Counted from the stretch's first letter, positions 28,549 to 37,662 are shown. The stretch: 64,000 bases of DNA from an uncultured Bacteroidales bacterium (GCA_903845055.1 CAIMWF010000062.1:62001-126000), one strand, 5' to 3'. A program made the numbers and translations. Notes: generated by a model not told the origin, from the sequence alone.

Positions 28549-28586
28549 CATCCGTATTCAGCAAATAAAATCTAAAGGTAACAAAA

Positions 28587-29132
28587 ATGAGAACAATTCT
28601 TTTATTTTTAACGATAATAACCATGGCTCCATTCACTCAGGCCCAGAACAAAAAATCACTGTTTGATTTCAAGGTAACCACCATCGAAGGCCAGCCTTTT
28701 GATCTGTCTTCGCTCAGGGGCAAAAAGGTCCTTGTGGTCAATGTTGCATCCAGATGCGGTTACACGCCGCAATATGCCCAGCTTGAAGAACTGTATCAGA
28801 AATACGGACCCGACCGGTTCGTGATCATCGGTTTCCCCGCCAATAATTTCATGGGACAGGAACCCGGGACCAATGCAGAGATCAGGGAATTCTGCACCAG
28901 TAAATACAATGTAACCTTCCCGATGATGTCTAAGATTTCGGTAAAGGGCAAAGACATGGACCCGTTATACCAGTGGCTTACCTCCAAAGACCAGAACGGT
29001 GTTGTGGATGCCCCTGTCAAATGGAACTTCCAGAAATTCATGATCAATGAACAGGGCCAGTTGGTTGATTTTGCCTCACCCGGCGACAAACCATTTGATG
29101 AAAAAATTGTACGTTGGATAGAAAAGAAATAA
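28587..29132 (+). CDS. Glutathione peroxidase family protein (thiol peroxidase), exported
   Basis: [52 protein letters not shown]; signal peptide. Confidence 0.92.
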   Translation: MRTILLFLTIITMAPFTQAQNKKSLFDFKVTTIEGQPFDLSSLRGKKVLVVNVASRCGYTPQYAQLEELYQKYGPDRFVIIGFPANNFMGQEPGTNAEIREFCTSKYNVTFPMMSKISVKGKDMDPLYQWLTSKDQNGVVDAPVKWNFQKFMINEQGQLVDFASPGDKPFDEKIVRWIEKK

Positions 29133-29181
29133 CTTCGCCATTCTGTCATCCTGCTTTTTTGCCATCAAATACCTGTCAGCC

Positions 29182-29343
29182 ATGAACAAATACAAGTGTA
29201 CCGTATGCGGCCATATCTACGACCCGGTGTTTGGCGACCCCGATTCGGGAATCGCCCCGGGAACCCCGTTTGAGGATATTCCGGTTGACTGGGTCTGCCC
29301 GATCTGCGGGGTTGGGAAAGAAGATTATGTGAAGATGCGGTGA
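29182..29343 (+). CDS. Rubredoxin (53 aa)
   Basis: [53 protein letters not shown]; two CxxCG motifs; missing from ORF track. Confidence 0.95.
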   Translation: MNKYKCTVCGHIYDPVFGDPDSGIAPGTPFEDIPVDWVCPICGVGKEDYVKMR

Positions 29344-29455
29344 GCGGAGGGAGGACCGTATGCTGGATGATGACTGCCGCCTGCCGGACCGGCCTGGTCG
29401 TACGTGGATTCCGGAAATTCGGCGTATCTTTGAGTACCAAATTCAAATAACCGTT

Positions 29456-30034
29456 ATGGAAAAGAGCATCAGGGGAACCCGAACCGAACAAAACCTGTTG
29501 AAAGCCTTTGCAGGGGAATCACAGGCCAAAAACCGCTATACCTTTTATTCAAAACAGGCCAAAAAAGAGGGATTTGAGCAGATTGCCGCTTTTTTTGCAG
29601 AAACAGCGCTGAACGAAGAATCCCATGCCAAGACTTTTTTCCGGTTCCTCGAAGGCGGACCCGTTGAAATCACGGCCATCTACCCCGGCGGTGTCATCGG
29701 GACCACGGCCGAAAACCTTTTGGCAGCCGCCGAAGGGGAACATGAAGAGTGGACCGATCTGTATCCGCAATTCGGAAAAACCGCCTCGGAGGAGGGTTTT
29801 CAGAAAATCGCCATCGCCTTCACCCTGATCGCTACTGTTGAAAAACATCACGAAACCCGTTTCCTGAAACTGCTGAACAACCTTGAGAAGAACAGGGTAT
29901 TCGAAAAGGATGAAAAAACCTACTGGGTTTGCCGCAAATGCGGATATGTGCATTACGGGTTCAAAGCACTCCAGATGTGCCCCGCATGCAGCCACCCGAT
30001 GGCCTATTTTGAAGTGATGCAGGAAAACTATTAA
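29456..30034 (+). CDS. Rubrerythrin
   Basis: TEQNLLKAFAGESQAKNRYTFYSKQAKKEG, C-terminal rubredoxin-like CRKCGYVHYG...CPACSHP; start moved to MEKSIRG. Confidence 0.95.
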   Translation: MEKSIRGTRTEQNLLKAFAGESQAKNRYTFYSKQAKKEGFEQIAAFFAETALNEESHAKTFFRFLEGGPVEITAIYPGGVIGTTAENLLAAAEGEHEEWTDLYPQFGKTASEEGFQKIAIAFTLIATVEKHHETRFLKLLNNLEKNRVFEKDEKTYWVCRKCGYVHYGFKALQMCPACSHPMAYFEVMQENY

Positions 30035-30036
30035 AA

Positions 30037-30070
30037 GTGACGAATGACGGGTGACGAGTGACGAGTGACG
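30037..30070. repeat. 7-bp tandem repeat (gtgacga/gtgacgg), inverted copy of the 26991-27020 family
   Basis: gtgacga atgacgg gtgacga gtgacga gtgacg; starts 3 nt after the rubrerythrin stop. Confidence 0.93.
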
Positions 30071-30141
30071 TTTTTAATTCCTGTTACTTCCCTGCCAAAA
30101 AGTCAAAACCATCAACAAAACAAAACAACAAGCATAAAAGT

Positions 30142-32544
30142 ATGTCGAAAAAAAGAAAATTCAGCAAAGAGGAAATATTAAAAGATTACAAACTTGCAAA
30201 TGAGAGCCGGCAGGTGAGTTTACTTGGACGACGGGAAGTACTGGGCGGGAAGGCCAATTTCGGACTGTTCGGCGATGGAAAGGAGATTCCCCAGATCATC
30301 AAGGCCAAGTTCTTCGAAAATGGCGACTGGCGCTCAGGCTATTACCGTGATCAAACCTTTATGATGGCGGCGGGGCTGTCGGACCTGGATATCTTTTTCG
30401 CGCAATTGTACGGCGATACCGACCTCACCCGCAACCCCGATAATGGCGGAAGGCTTATGAATTCTCATTTTGCCACGCGCAGCCTTGACGAACATGGGGA
30501 ATGGAAAGATCTTACCCGGCAAAAAAATTCATCCGGCGACATCTCCCCCACCGCCGGGCAGATGCCCCGCCTGCTTGGCCTTGCCCTCGCCTCCAAAGTT
30601 TTCAGGAACAGTCCTGAAATGTGGGAAGCCGCTAAAAAATTTACTGTTAAGGGAAATGAAATAGCCTTCGGGATGATTGGCGACGCATCCACTTCTGAGG
30701 GCCATTTTTTTGAAACCATCAACGCTGCCGGCGTGCTCCAGGTACCCATGGCTCTCTCCATCTGGGATGACGGTTACGGGATCTCCGTTCCGAAAAAATA
30801 CCAGACAACCAAGGAAAACATATCTGCACTGCTCAGGGGATTCGTAGCTGATGAAAATGGTCCCGGCATCCGCCTGTACACGGCCAACGGCTGGGATTAT
30901 GCCGCACTGTACGACATGTACGAAGAGGGCATTGCCGTTTGCCGCAGGGAACAGGTCCCGGTGGTATTCCATGTTACCGAACTGACACAGCCGCAGGGAC
31001 ATTCCACCTCCGGGTCGCATGAGCGTTACAAATCGGTCGAACGCCTTGCCTGGGAACGCGATCATGATTGCATTCCCCGCATGCGGACCTGGATCCTCGA
31101 AGAGAAAATTGCAACCGCTGAAGAACTCGACGCTATCGAAAAAAATGCGGTGGTCGCCGCAAAGAATGCCCGCGACCATGGCTGGAAAGCCTTCCTGGCC
31201 CCTTTCAAGTCCGAACGCGAACACCTGGTCAGCGTGGTGAAATCCACGCACTGCCCCTGTAAGAAACAGGCCCGCATCGACAAGATCGTGGCCGATCTGG
31301 AAGCCATGGCAGAACCGATCAGGAAGGATATCATTTCAGCTGCCAAGAAGATCATGCGCGATGTCTGCACCTCCTGCAGCATGAAAAAACCGATGAAGGC
31401 CGACCTGGAAGTCTGGATGGCCGAACAGCGCAAACTGAACGAAGCGCGTTACAGTTCGCACCTTTACAGCCAGTCGGAACACAGCGCACTGAAGATCCAG
31501 GGAATTCCACCCAGGTTCGATGAAAAATCACCGGTCGTAACCGGGCGGGAAGTATTGCACGCCAATTATGACATCCTCTTTAAAAACAACCCCCTTGCAC
31601 TCATCTTCGGCGAAGATGTCGGCAAGATCGGCGGCGTGAACCAGACACTCGAAGGACTGCAGGCCAAATACGGCGAAACAAGGATTTCCGATACCGGCAT
31701 CCGGGAAGCCACCATCATCGGCCAGGGACTGGGCATGGCCCTCAGGGGATTGCGCCCGATTGCTGAAATTCAGTATTTTGACTACCTGTTATACGGACTA
31801 CAGGTGATGAGCGACGACCTTGCCACCACCCATTACCGCACCGTGGGCGGGCAAAAGGCACCGATGATCATCAGCACCCGAGGTCACCGCCTTGTCGGGA
31901 TCTGGCACTCCGGGTCCCCCCTCAGCATGGTGATCAACTCCATCCGCGGCATCTATGTGATGGTTCCCCGGAACATGACCCAGGCGGCAGGTTTTTACAA
32001 TACCATGATGGCCTCCGACGATGCCGGGCTTGTCATCGAGCCCCTGAACGGCTACCGGCTGAAAGAACAGATGCCCGCCAACATCGGCAATTACCTTATT
32101 CCGCTGGGGGTGCCTGAGATATTGCAGGAAGGCTCCGATATCACCATCGTTACCTACGGCTCATGCGTTAAAATTGCCCAGGAGGCCCTGCCCCAGATCG
32201 CCGATTTCGGCATCTCCGTCGAACTCATTGATGTTCAGACCCTCCTGCCATTCGACGTGAACCACGAAATCCTGAAATCATTGAAAAAAACAAACAAGAT
32301 CCTGTTTTTTGATGAAGACGGGAGCGGCGGCGCCACGGCATTCATGATGCAGAAGGTGATGGAGGAACAGGGCGGTTACCGGTATCTCGATGCCGAACCC
32401 CGCACCCTGACCTCCAACGATCACCGCCCGGCCTATACCAACGACGGTGACTATTTTTCCAATCCAAATGCCGAAGATGTCTTCGAATCGGTTTACCACA
32501 TGATGCACGAATACAACCCGAACAAGTATCCGAGGTTGTGGTAA
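30142..32544 (+). CDS. 2-oxo-acid (branched-chain type) dehydrogenase E1, fused alpha-beta subunits
   Basis: N-terminal TPP E1 alpha (FGMIGDASTSEGHFFETINAAG) fused to E1 beta (LIFGEDVGKIGGVNQTLEGLQAKYGETRISDTGIREATIIGQGLGMAL); start moved to MSKKRKFSKEE. Confidence 0.93.
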   Translation: MSKKRKFSKEEILKDYKLANESRQVSLLGRREVLGGKANFGLFGDGKEIPQIIKAKFFENGDWRSGYYRDQTFMMAAGLSDLDIFFAQLYGDTDLTRNPDNGGRLMNSHFATRSLDEHGEWKDLTRQKNSSGDISPTAGQMPRLLGLALASKVFRNSPEMWEAAKKFTVKGNEIAFGMIGDASTSEGHFFETINAAGVLQVPMALSIWDDGYGISVPKKYQTTKENISALLRGFVADENGPGIRLYTANGWDYAALYDMYEEGIAVCRREQVPVVFHVTELTQPQGHSTSGSHERYKSVERLAWERDHDCIPRMRTWILEEKIATAEELDAIEKNAVVAAKNARDHGWKAFLAPFKSEREHLVSVVKSTHCPCKKQARIDKIVADLEAMAEPIRKDIISAAKKIMRDVCTSCSMKKPMKADLEVWMAEQRKLNEARYSSHLYSQSEHSALKIQGIPPRFDEKSPVVTGREVLHANYDILFKNNPLALIFGEDVGKIGGVNQTLEGLQAKYGETRISDTGIREATIIGQGLGMALRGLRPIAEIQYFDYLLYGLQVMSDDLATTHYRTVGGQKAPMIISTRGHRLVGIWHSGSPLSMVINSIRGIYVMVPRNMTQAAGFYNTMMASDDAGLVIEPLNGYRLKEQMPANIGNYLIPLGVPEILQEGSDITIVTYGSCVKIAQEALPQIADFGISVELIDVQTLLPFDVNHEILKSLKKTNKILFFDEDGSGGATAFMMQKVMEEQGGYRYLDAEPRTLTSNDHRPAYTNDGDYFSNPNAEDVFESVYHMMHEYNPNKYPRLW

Positions 32545-32601
32545 GGAATTAAGAAGGCAACAGGCTATAGAAAAGGTTGAAAGCTGAAACAATTTAAATC
32601 A

Positions 32602-32637
32602 TTTTCAAATTTTCAAATCCTCACATCTTCAAATTAT
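32602..32637. repeat. 8-bp tandem repeat (ttttcaaa), about 4 units
   Basis: ttttcaaa ttttcaaa tcctcaca tcttcaaa; runs into the mnmD 5' end. Confidence 0.9.
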
Positions 32638-33316
32638 CGCGACATCGGATGGCTCCCATACCATCTACCACGAAGGGGTGAACCAGCACTACCATTCGAC
32701 CTTCGGGGCGGTTACCGAATCGCGGCATATCTTCATTGAAAGCGGACTGCTGCATTTTTTTGAAGAGCACCGGCGTGTAAGCGGGAGGGAAGCTGAAAAT
32801 ATCCGCATCCTGGAGGTCGGTTTCGGAACCGGCCTGAATGCCCTTTTAACGGTCGAAGAGGCCGGAAGCCGGTTATTTCATGTCGATTATACGGCAATAG
32901 AACCCTTTCCGGTTGATGTGCACCTCTGGCAGGCATTGAACTATCCCCTGTTGCAGGATGATACCGGTCAGGCAGGACGCTTTGCCAGGATTCACAGGGC
33001 CCCCCCGGATGAAACCAGTGTGATCTCCCCCTTTTTCACACTGCACAAGCACCATGGACCGCTCGAAACCTTTGAAGGAAAGCCGGGCAGTTTTGATCTC
33101 GTTTATTTCGACGCCTTCAGTCCTGAAGCACAACCTGAACTGTGGACATCTTCGATATTCCAAAAACTTTCTGACCTGATGGCGGCGGGGGGTGTCCTGA
33201 TGACCTATTCGGTCAAGGGCACTGTTGTAAGGGCGCTGAAGGAATCGGGATTCCTGGCCGAAAAACTGGCCGGGCCTCCGGGCAAACGGCATATCCTACG
33301 GGCAACAAAAAAATAA
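32633..33316 (+). CDS. mnmD: tRNA (5-methylaminomethyl-2-thiouridine) methyltransferase MnmD-like; start uncertain (AUU/AUC near 32633, or GTG 32678)
   Basis: TSDGSHTIYHEGVNQHYHSTFGAVTESRHIFIESGL, EVGFGTGLNALLT, YFDAFSPEAQPELWT. Confidence 0.8.
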   Translation: MIATSDGSHTIYHEGVNQHYHSTFGAVTESRHIFIESGLLHFFEEHRRVSGREAENIRILEVGFGTGLNALLTVEEAGSRLFHVDYTAIEPFPVDVHLWQALNYPLLQDDTGQAGRFARIHRAPPDETSVISPFFTLHKHHGPLETFEGKPGSFDLVYFDAFSPEAQPELWTSSIFQKLSDLMAAGGVLMTYSVKGTVVRALKESGFLAEKLAGPPGKRHILRATKK

Positions 33317-33361
33317 ACCGCAGGGTTATTTTCCGCATGGCATCTCAATAATAAACGGACC

Positions 33362-33940
33362 ATGGATACTCCCCCGTTGATGACAAAACTCAGGGAAGGT
33401 GACGAACAGGCATTCCGCGAGCTGGTAAGCCAGTTCCGCGACCGTGTATTCAATACCGCCCTGGGCCTGCTTCAACACCATGAGAATGCCGAGGACATCA
33501 CCCAGGAGGTATTTATCGAAATATTCCGTTCAATCCCCCGGTTCCGGGGCGAATGCAGCCTTTCAACGTGGATATACAGGATCACGGTCAGGAAATCGCT
33601 CGAACAGATCAGGCGGGGTAACCGGTCCAAACGTTCCGGGATCCTGTTCAGCATTTTTGGCAGGGAGGATCACCTGAATGTTCCGTCGGAGAATCCCTTT
33701 TTTCATCCGGGGGTCCTGCTTGAAAATAAACAGCGTTCTGCCATCCTGTTCGGGGCGATCGCCATGCTGCCCCTAACCCAGCGAACCGCCTTCACCCTGC
33801 ACAAGGTCGAGGGTCTTTCCCAGTCGGAAATTGCCGGGGTGATGAAGACGTCAGTCTCTTCGGTCGAATCGCTGATCGTGCGGGCAAAAAGGAAGTTAAA
33901 AGAAATTTTATCGGATTATTATGAAAAAAACGAGCGCTGA
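33362..33940 (+). CDS. ECF-type RNA polymerase sigma-70 factor
   Basis: GLLQHHENAEDITQEVFIEIFRSIPRFRGECSLSTWIYRITVRKSLEQIRR; LPLTQRTAFTLHKVEGLSQSEIAGVM. Confidence 0.95.
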   Translation: MDTPPLMTKLREGDEQAFRELVSQFRDRVFNTALGLLQHHENAEDITQEVFIEIFRSIPRFRGECSLSTWIYRITVRKSLEQIRRGNRSKRSGILFSIFGREDHLNVPSENPFFHPGVLLENKQRSAILFGAIAMLPLTQRTAFTLHKVEGLSQSEIAGVMKTSVSSVESLIVRAKRKLKEILSDYYEKNER

Positions 33941-33975
33941 GCGCCGGATTTTCAACCCAGTAACATCAAACTGAT

Positions 33976-34272
33976 ATGAATGTAAAAGAAACATGGATCG
34001 ATGCTACCCTGGATTCGCTGGACGGCATCCTGCCGGCCAGGACGGACGATTCCCTATACGATCGCGTGATGTCGGGAACCGCGAACCCTGTCGTTAAAAC
34101 AAACAGCATCGGCAACTCCTATTTCTGGTCGGCGGCGGCAGGAATCCTCCTGCTCATTTCGCTGAACATCCTTTTCGCATTTTATTACCGCCATGCACAG
34201 GTTCCATCCCCCGAAGTCCCGGCCGCCATGGCAAATGAATATCTCTCATACCTCGGGCACATCAAACTCTGA
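33976..34272 (+). CDS. Small single-TM protein, candidate anti-sigma factor
   Basis: About 50-aa cytoplasmic part, one TM (FWSAAAGILLLISLNILFAFYY), immediately downstream of the ECF sigma gene. Confidence 0.5.
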   Translation: MNVKETWIDATLDSLDGILPARTDDSLYDRVMSGTANPVVKTNSIGNSYFWSAAAGILLLISLNILFAFYYRHAQVPSPEVPAAMANEYLSYLGHIKL

Positions 34273-34276
34273 TCCT

Positions 34277-34798
34277 ATGAACAGAAAACACTTCAATCAA
34301 GCTGTGATCATCATCCTGGTCGTGCTCAACGTGACGACCCTCTCCCTGCTCTGGCTGGGAAGGCCTCATGCGCCGGACAGGGCCCATGGGGAACAGGCTG
34401 CCGCATTCCTCGTGAAGGAACTGGGGATGACGGCTGCCCAACAGGAGGCCTTTTCGCACCTCAGAGAATTTCATCACCGGGAAATGATGTTGCTCCAGGA
34501 ACAGGACCGGAAACTGCACGACCGTTTTTTTGAGTCGCTCTTCCTGCCTGCAACCGACACCCTCAGGCTTAACCTCCTGGCCGACTCCATCGCCGGAACC
34601 AGGAAACAGATGGAGATGGTCACCTACAGCCACTTCGGGGAACTTACTCAATTGCTGAATCCCGCCCAGAAGGAAAAGTTCCGGATGATATTCAGAAAAG
34701 CGCTTGAACAGGTGATGCCCCCCCGGGAACCCCTCCCCCCGCCGCCACCTGCCGCTCCTGGATCGCCTCCTCCACCCCTCCCGGGTGACTACCGTTAA
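34277..34798 (+). CDS. CnrX/CpxP-like periplasmic sensor with proline-rich tail
   Basis: TM anchor then FLVKELGMTAAQQEAFSHLREFHHREMMLLQEQDRKLHDRFFESLF; tail PREPLPPPPPAAPGSPPPPLPGDYR. Confidence 0.6.
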   Translation: MNRKHFNQAVIIILVVLNVTTLSLLWLGRPHAPDRAHGEQAAAFLVKELGMTAAQQEAFSHLREFHHREMMLLQEQDRKLHDRFFESLFLPATDTLRLNLLADSIAGTRKQMEMVTYSHFGELTQLLNPAQKEKFRMIFRKALEQVMPPREPLPPPPPAAPGSPPPPLPGDYR

Positions 34799-34847
34799 TC
34801 AGTACGCATCCCATCATCATTCTTCCATAATCCTAAAACTTAAAACT

Positions 34848-35357
34848 ATGAAAACACAAAGAAATATCGTACAAGCAACCCTGCTGGTGATGCTAATCAC
34901 CTGCCTGGCTGGTTCACTGGCTGCCCAGCAACCAACCAGGATGGCCCCTGCCAGGATGAACCAGGAACTGGCTCAGCCCATCACCCCGGCAGCGCCGATG
35001 CCCCCTCCCCCGTCTTCGATGGATCGTCCCGATCGCGGAATGCCGCCCCAGATCGACATTCCCGGGTTGACCGAAGAACAGCGTGACAAGATCCGCCATG
35101 CCGACATCGAACACATGAAAACCATGACGCCCCTGCGCAACCAGATGGGTGAAAAGAGAGCAAGGCTGCACACCCTGCTTACAACCCTGCCCTTCGACGC
35201 CAAAGCTGCCGACCAGGTTGCCGACGACCTTGGCAAGACCGAAACAGCCATCCTGAAAGAGCAGATCCGCCACGATCAGGAGCTGAAGGGCCTGCTCAAC
35301 CCCCAGCAACAGGTGATGTTTGACACCCGGCCCAAGCCGTTCCTGCGCCGGAAATGA
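34848..35357 (+). CDS. Spy/CpxP-like periplasmic protein
   Basis: Signal peptide; LTEEQRDKIRHADIEHMKTMTPLRNQMGEKRARLHTL (LTxxQ-like helical repeat). Confidence 0.7.
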   Translation: MKTQRNIVQATLLVMLITCLAGSLAAQQPTRMAPARMNQELAQPITPAAPMPPPPSSMDRPDRGMPPQIDIPGLTEEQRDKIRHADIEHMKTMTPLRNQMGEKRARLHTLLTTLPFDAKAADQVADDLGKTETAILKEQIRHDQELKGLLNPQQQVMFDTRPKPFLRRK

Positions 35358-35380
35358 TAAAACGGGAAAACACCCGGGAA

Positions 35381-35417
35381 AAAACCACCGGCCTATTATT
35401 GAACCGGTGGTTTTTTT
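35381..35417 (+). terminator. Rho-independent terminator
   Basis: aaccaccgg cctattattgaa ccggtggtt followed by T-run. Confidence 0.9.
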
Positions 35418-35527
35418 TCCCGTGTGGTACCTGAAAGTTTTCAACAATGGGTTGACCTTTCGTTTTTCGGCGGATTAAGCATCATAGAATTTTGCAATTT
35501 TACCGACAAGGATAAAAACATAATCCG

Positions 35528-36259
35528 ATGCTTGAAAACTACAACCCGGAACAGGTCCTTTTCCTGGATATTGAAACCGTATCGCAGTTTGCGACCTTTG
35601 AGGAGCTCCCCGGGAACATGGCTGAGCTGTGGGAAAAGAAATCCGTCCAGCTGGCCAGGAGCGATAAAAATGCGGCTGAAGAGGGAACCGAGCCTGCAGA
35701 GGTTTACCGGCGGGCCGGCATCTATGCCGAATTCGGGAAGATCATCTGCATCTCAACAGGGGTGATCAGGAACGAAAACCTTTGGATGAAATCGTTCTGG
35801 GGTGACGACGAAACGGAGCTCCTGGCCGGTTTCAGCGGGATGCTGAACAAGGCAAGGGAGAATAACATCACCTGGCTCTGCGCGCACAACGGCAGGGAGT
35901 TCGATTACCCTTACCTGATCCGGCGCATGCTGATCAATGGGTTGCCGGTACCGGACATCCTCGATCTCTCGGGAAAAAAACCGTGGGAGGTGAACCATCT
36001 CGATACCATGGATCTATGGAAATTCGGCGACTATAAGAATTACACATCGCTCGAACTGCTTGCCTCTGTTTTCGGTATTCCAACCCCCAAGGATGACATC
36101 AGGGGAAGCGATGTGGCGCGTGTTTACTGGCAGGAGCACGACCTGCCCAGGATCGTCACCTATTGCCGGAAAGATGTGGCAACCATTGTAAACCTTTTTT
36201 TACGGTTTAAAAGAAAACCTGTGATTCCGGAGGAAAATATACGGATCATCGGCAGCTGA
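35528..36259 (+). CDS. Predicted PolB-like 3'-5' exonuclease
   Basis: VLFLDIETVSQF, WLCAHNGREFDYPYLIRRML, YCRKDVATIVNLFLRF DEDD-type motifs. Confidence 0.85.
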   Translation: MLENYNPEQVLFLDIETVSQFATFEELPGNMAELWEKKSVQLARSDKNAAEEGTEPAEVYRRAGIYAEFGKIICISTGVIRNENLWMKSFWGDDETELLAGFSGMLNKARENNITWLCAHNGREFDYPYLIRRMLINGLPVPDILDLSGKKPWEVNHLDTMDLWKFGDYKNYTSLELLASVFGIPTPKDDIRGSDVARVYWQEHDLPRIVTYCRKDVATIVNLFLRFKRKPVIPEENIRIIGS

Positions 36260-36334
36260 TAAAACCTATTTGCCTGTTGCCGGAAATCACCGGTAACGCT
36301 GAGGCTGAACCCTGCGCTAAATTCAAATTGCCAG

Positions 36335-36790
36335 ATGACAGTAAACCAATTTAACATACGCGTTTACGGATTCCTGGTCGAAGGCCGGGATGTGCTGGTC
36401 ACCGACGAGTTCCGCCTGGGAATATACATGACCAAATTCCCGGGTGGCGGACTGCAGTTCGGCGAAGGAACCCTCGAATGCCTGAAACGCGAATTCATGG
36501 AGGAACTTGACACCCCGGTTGAGATCATTTCACATTTCTACACCACCGAGTTTTACCAGCCGACGACCCTCCTCCCGTCGGACATGCAGCTATTCAATAT
36601 TTACTACCTGGTCAGGGCTGAAAAACCCTACCGATTCAATATTGCCCATACCAGGAATGACATTCCCCCTGTTGATGGGGCGCAGATTTTCAGGTGGATG
36701 CGGATAGACGAATTGACAAAGGAGGATTTTACATTTCCGATTGACCGGTTCATCGTCGGGAAACTCAAAGACTGGGAGGCGGTTAGGTAG
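36335..36790 (+). CDS. NUDIX hydrolase
   Basis: FPGGGLQFGEGTLECLKREFMEELDTPVE Nudix box. Confidence 0.88.
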   Translation: MTVNQFNIRVYGFLVEGRDVLVTDEFRLGIYMTKFPGGGLQFGEGTLECLKREFMEELDTPVEIISHFYTTEFYQPTTLLPSDMQLFNIYYLVRAEKPYRFNIAHTRNDIPPVDGAQIFRWMRIDELTKEDFTFPIDRFIVGKLKDWEAVR

Positions 36791-36834
36791 CGAGGTAGCG
36801 AGGTAGCGAAATAGCGAAATGGAGAAATGGAGAA
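36787..36834. repeat. 8-bp tandem repeat (gtagcgag -> atggagaa), 6 units, same family as 22502-22568
   Basis: gtagcgag gtagcgag gtagcgaa atagcgaa atggagaa atggagaa; supplies the NUDIX TAG stop. Confidence 0.95.
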
Positions 36835-36866
36835 ATTGGGGAGGGATGAGAGGAAGTGGATGTTTG

Positions 36867-36874
36867 TATCTTTG
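36867..36874 (+). promoter_or_regulatory. Bacteroidota -7 box TATCTTTG
   Basis: Consensus match 16 nt before ATG 36890. Confidence 0.5.
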
Positions 36875-36889
36875 TGGTGAAATTTTCGG

Positions 36890-37648
36890 ATGTTGAAAAT
36901 GCAAAAAATAAATACGGCGATTTTATTCGCAATGATGTTATTCCTGGTTTCCTGTAATTCTACAGGGGACAAGCCGGTCATCAGTGGAAAATTAGAGAAG
37001 GCAGCAGGGTTGAAGCTGGTCCTCCAGGAGATGGATACGCGGGAGATACACCCGGTTGATTCGGCAGTGCCCGGCAAAGACGGCACCTTCGGGTTCAACC
37101 CGGTGGTCACCGACGGTGGTTTCTGGCTGCTGAAGGCTCCTTCGGGAAAGATCATGGTGCTGTTGCTGAATCCGGGCGACAGGATAACCCTGGCAGGCAG
37201 TGCTGCCGGATTCCCCGACAAGGTGACGATGACGGGTCCGGTGGATGCCATGCTACTGAACACATTTTTTCAATCCACGCGGGGCCATGAGCGGGAAGCC
37301 GATTCCCTCGAAACGCTCCTCCTCGACAAGCAGGACAGTTGCGGTTATTATGCCCTTACGCAGAAAATAGACGCTGCTTTCAGGCAGATCTGGGATAAAC
37401 AGAGGCTGCTCGAAGTTGAATTTATTAACAAACACCCGGGCTCGCTGGCATCCCTGGTGGTGTTGAACTATGCCTTCGGTCAAAGCCCGGTTCTCAGCCC
37501 TGAACAGGATCTTTCCTATTACCGGGAAACCGACTCGGTGCTTTTCAGCAAATACCCCGGCAACAAACATGTGAAATTCCACCACCAGCGGGTACAGGAA
37601 CTGGAAAAGGCGATCTCATCCATGCAAAATGCCGGCAGGAACCATTGA
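36890..37648 (+). CDS. Lipoprotein with DUF4369-like domain
   Basis: Lipobox LVSC; GTFGFNPVVTDGGFWLLKAPSGKIMVLLLNPGDRITLAG typical of TlpA-associated N-terminal domains. Confidence 0.65.
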   Translation: MLKMQKINTAILFAMMLFLVSCNSTGDKPVISGKLEKAAGLKLVLQEMDTREIHPVDSAVPGKDGTFGFNPVVTDGGFWLLKAPSGKIMVLLLNPGDRITLAGSAAGFPDKVTMTGPVDAMLLNTFFQSTRGHEREADSLETLLLDKQDSCGYYALTQKIDAAFRQIWDKQRLLEVEFINKHPGSLASLVVLNYAFGQSPVLSPEQDLSYYRETDSVLFSKYPGNKHVKFHHQRVQELEKAISSMQNAGRNH

Positions 37649-37662
37649 TTAGTCGCTTGTTA

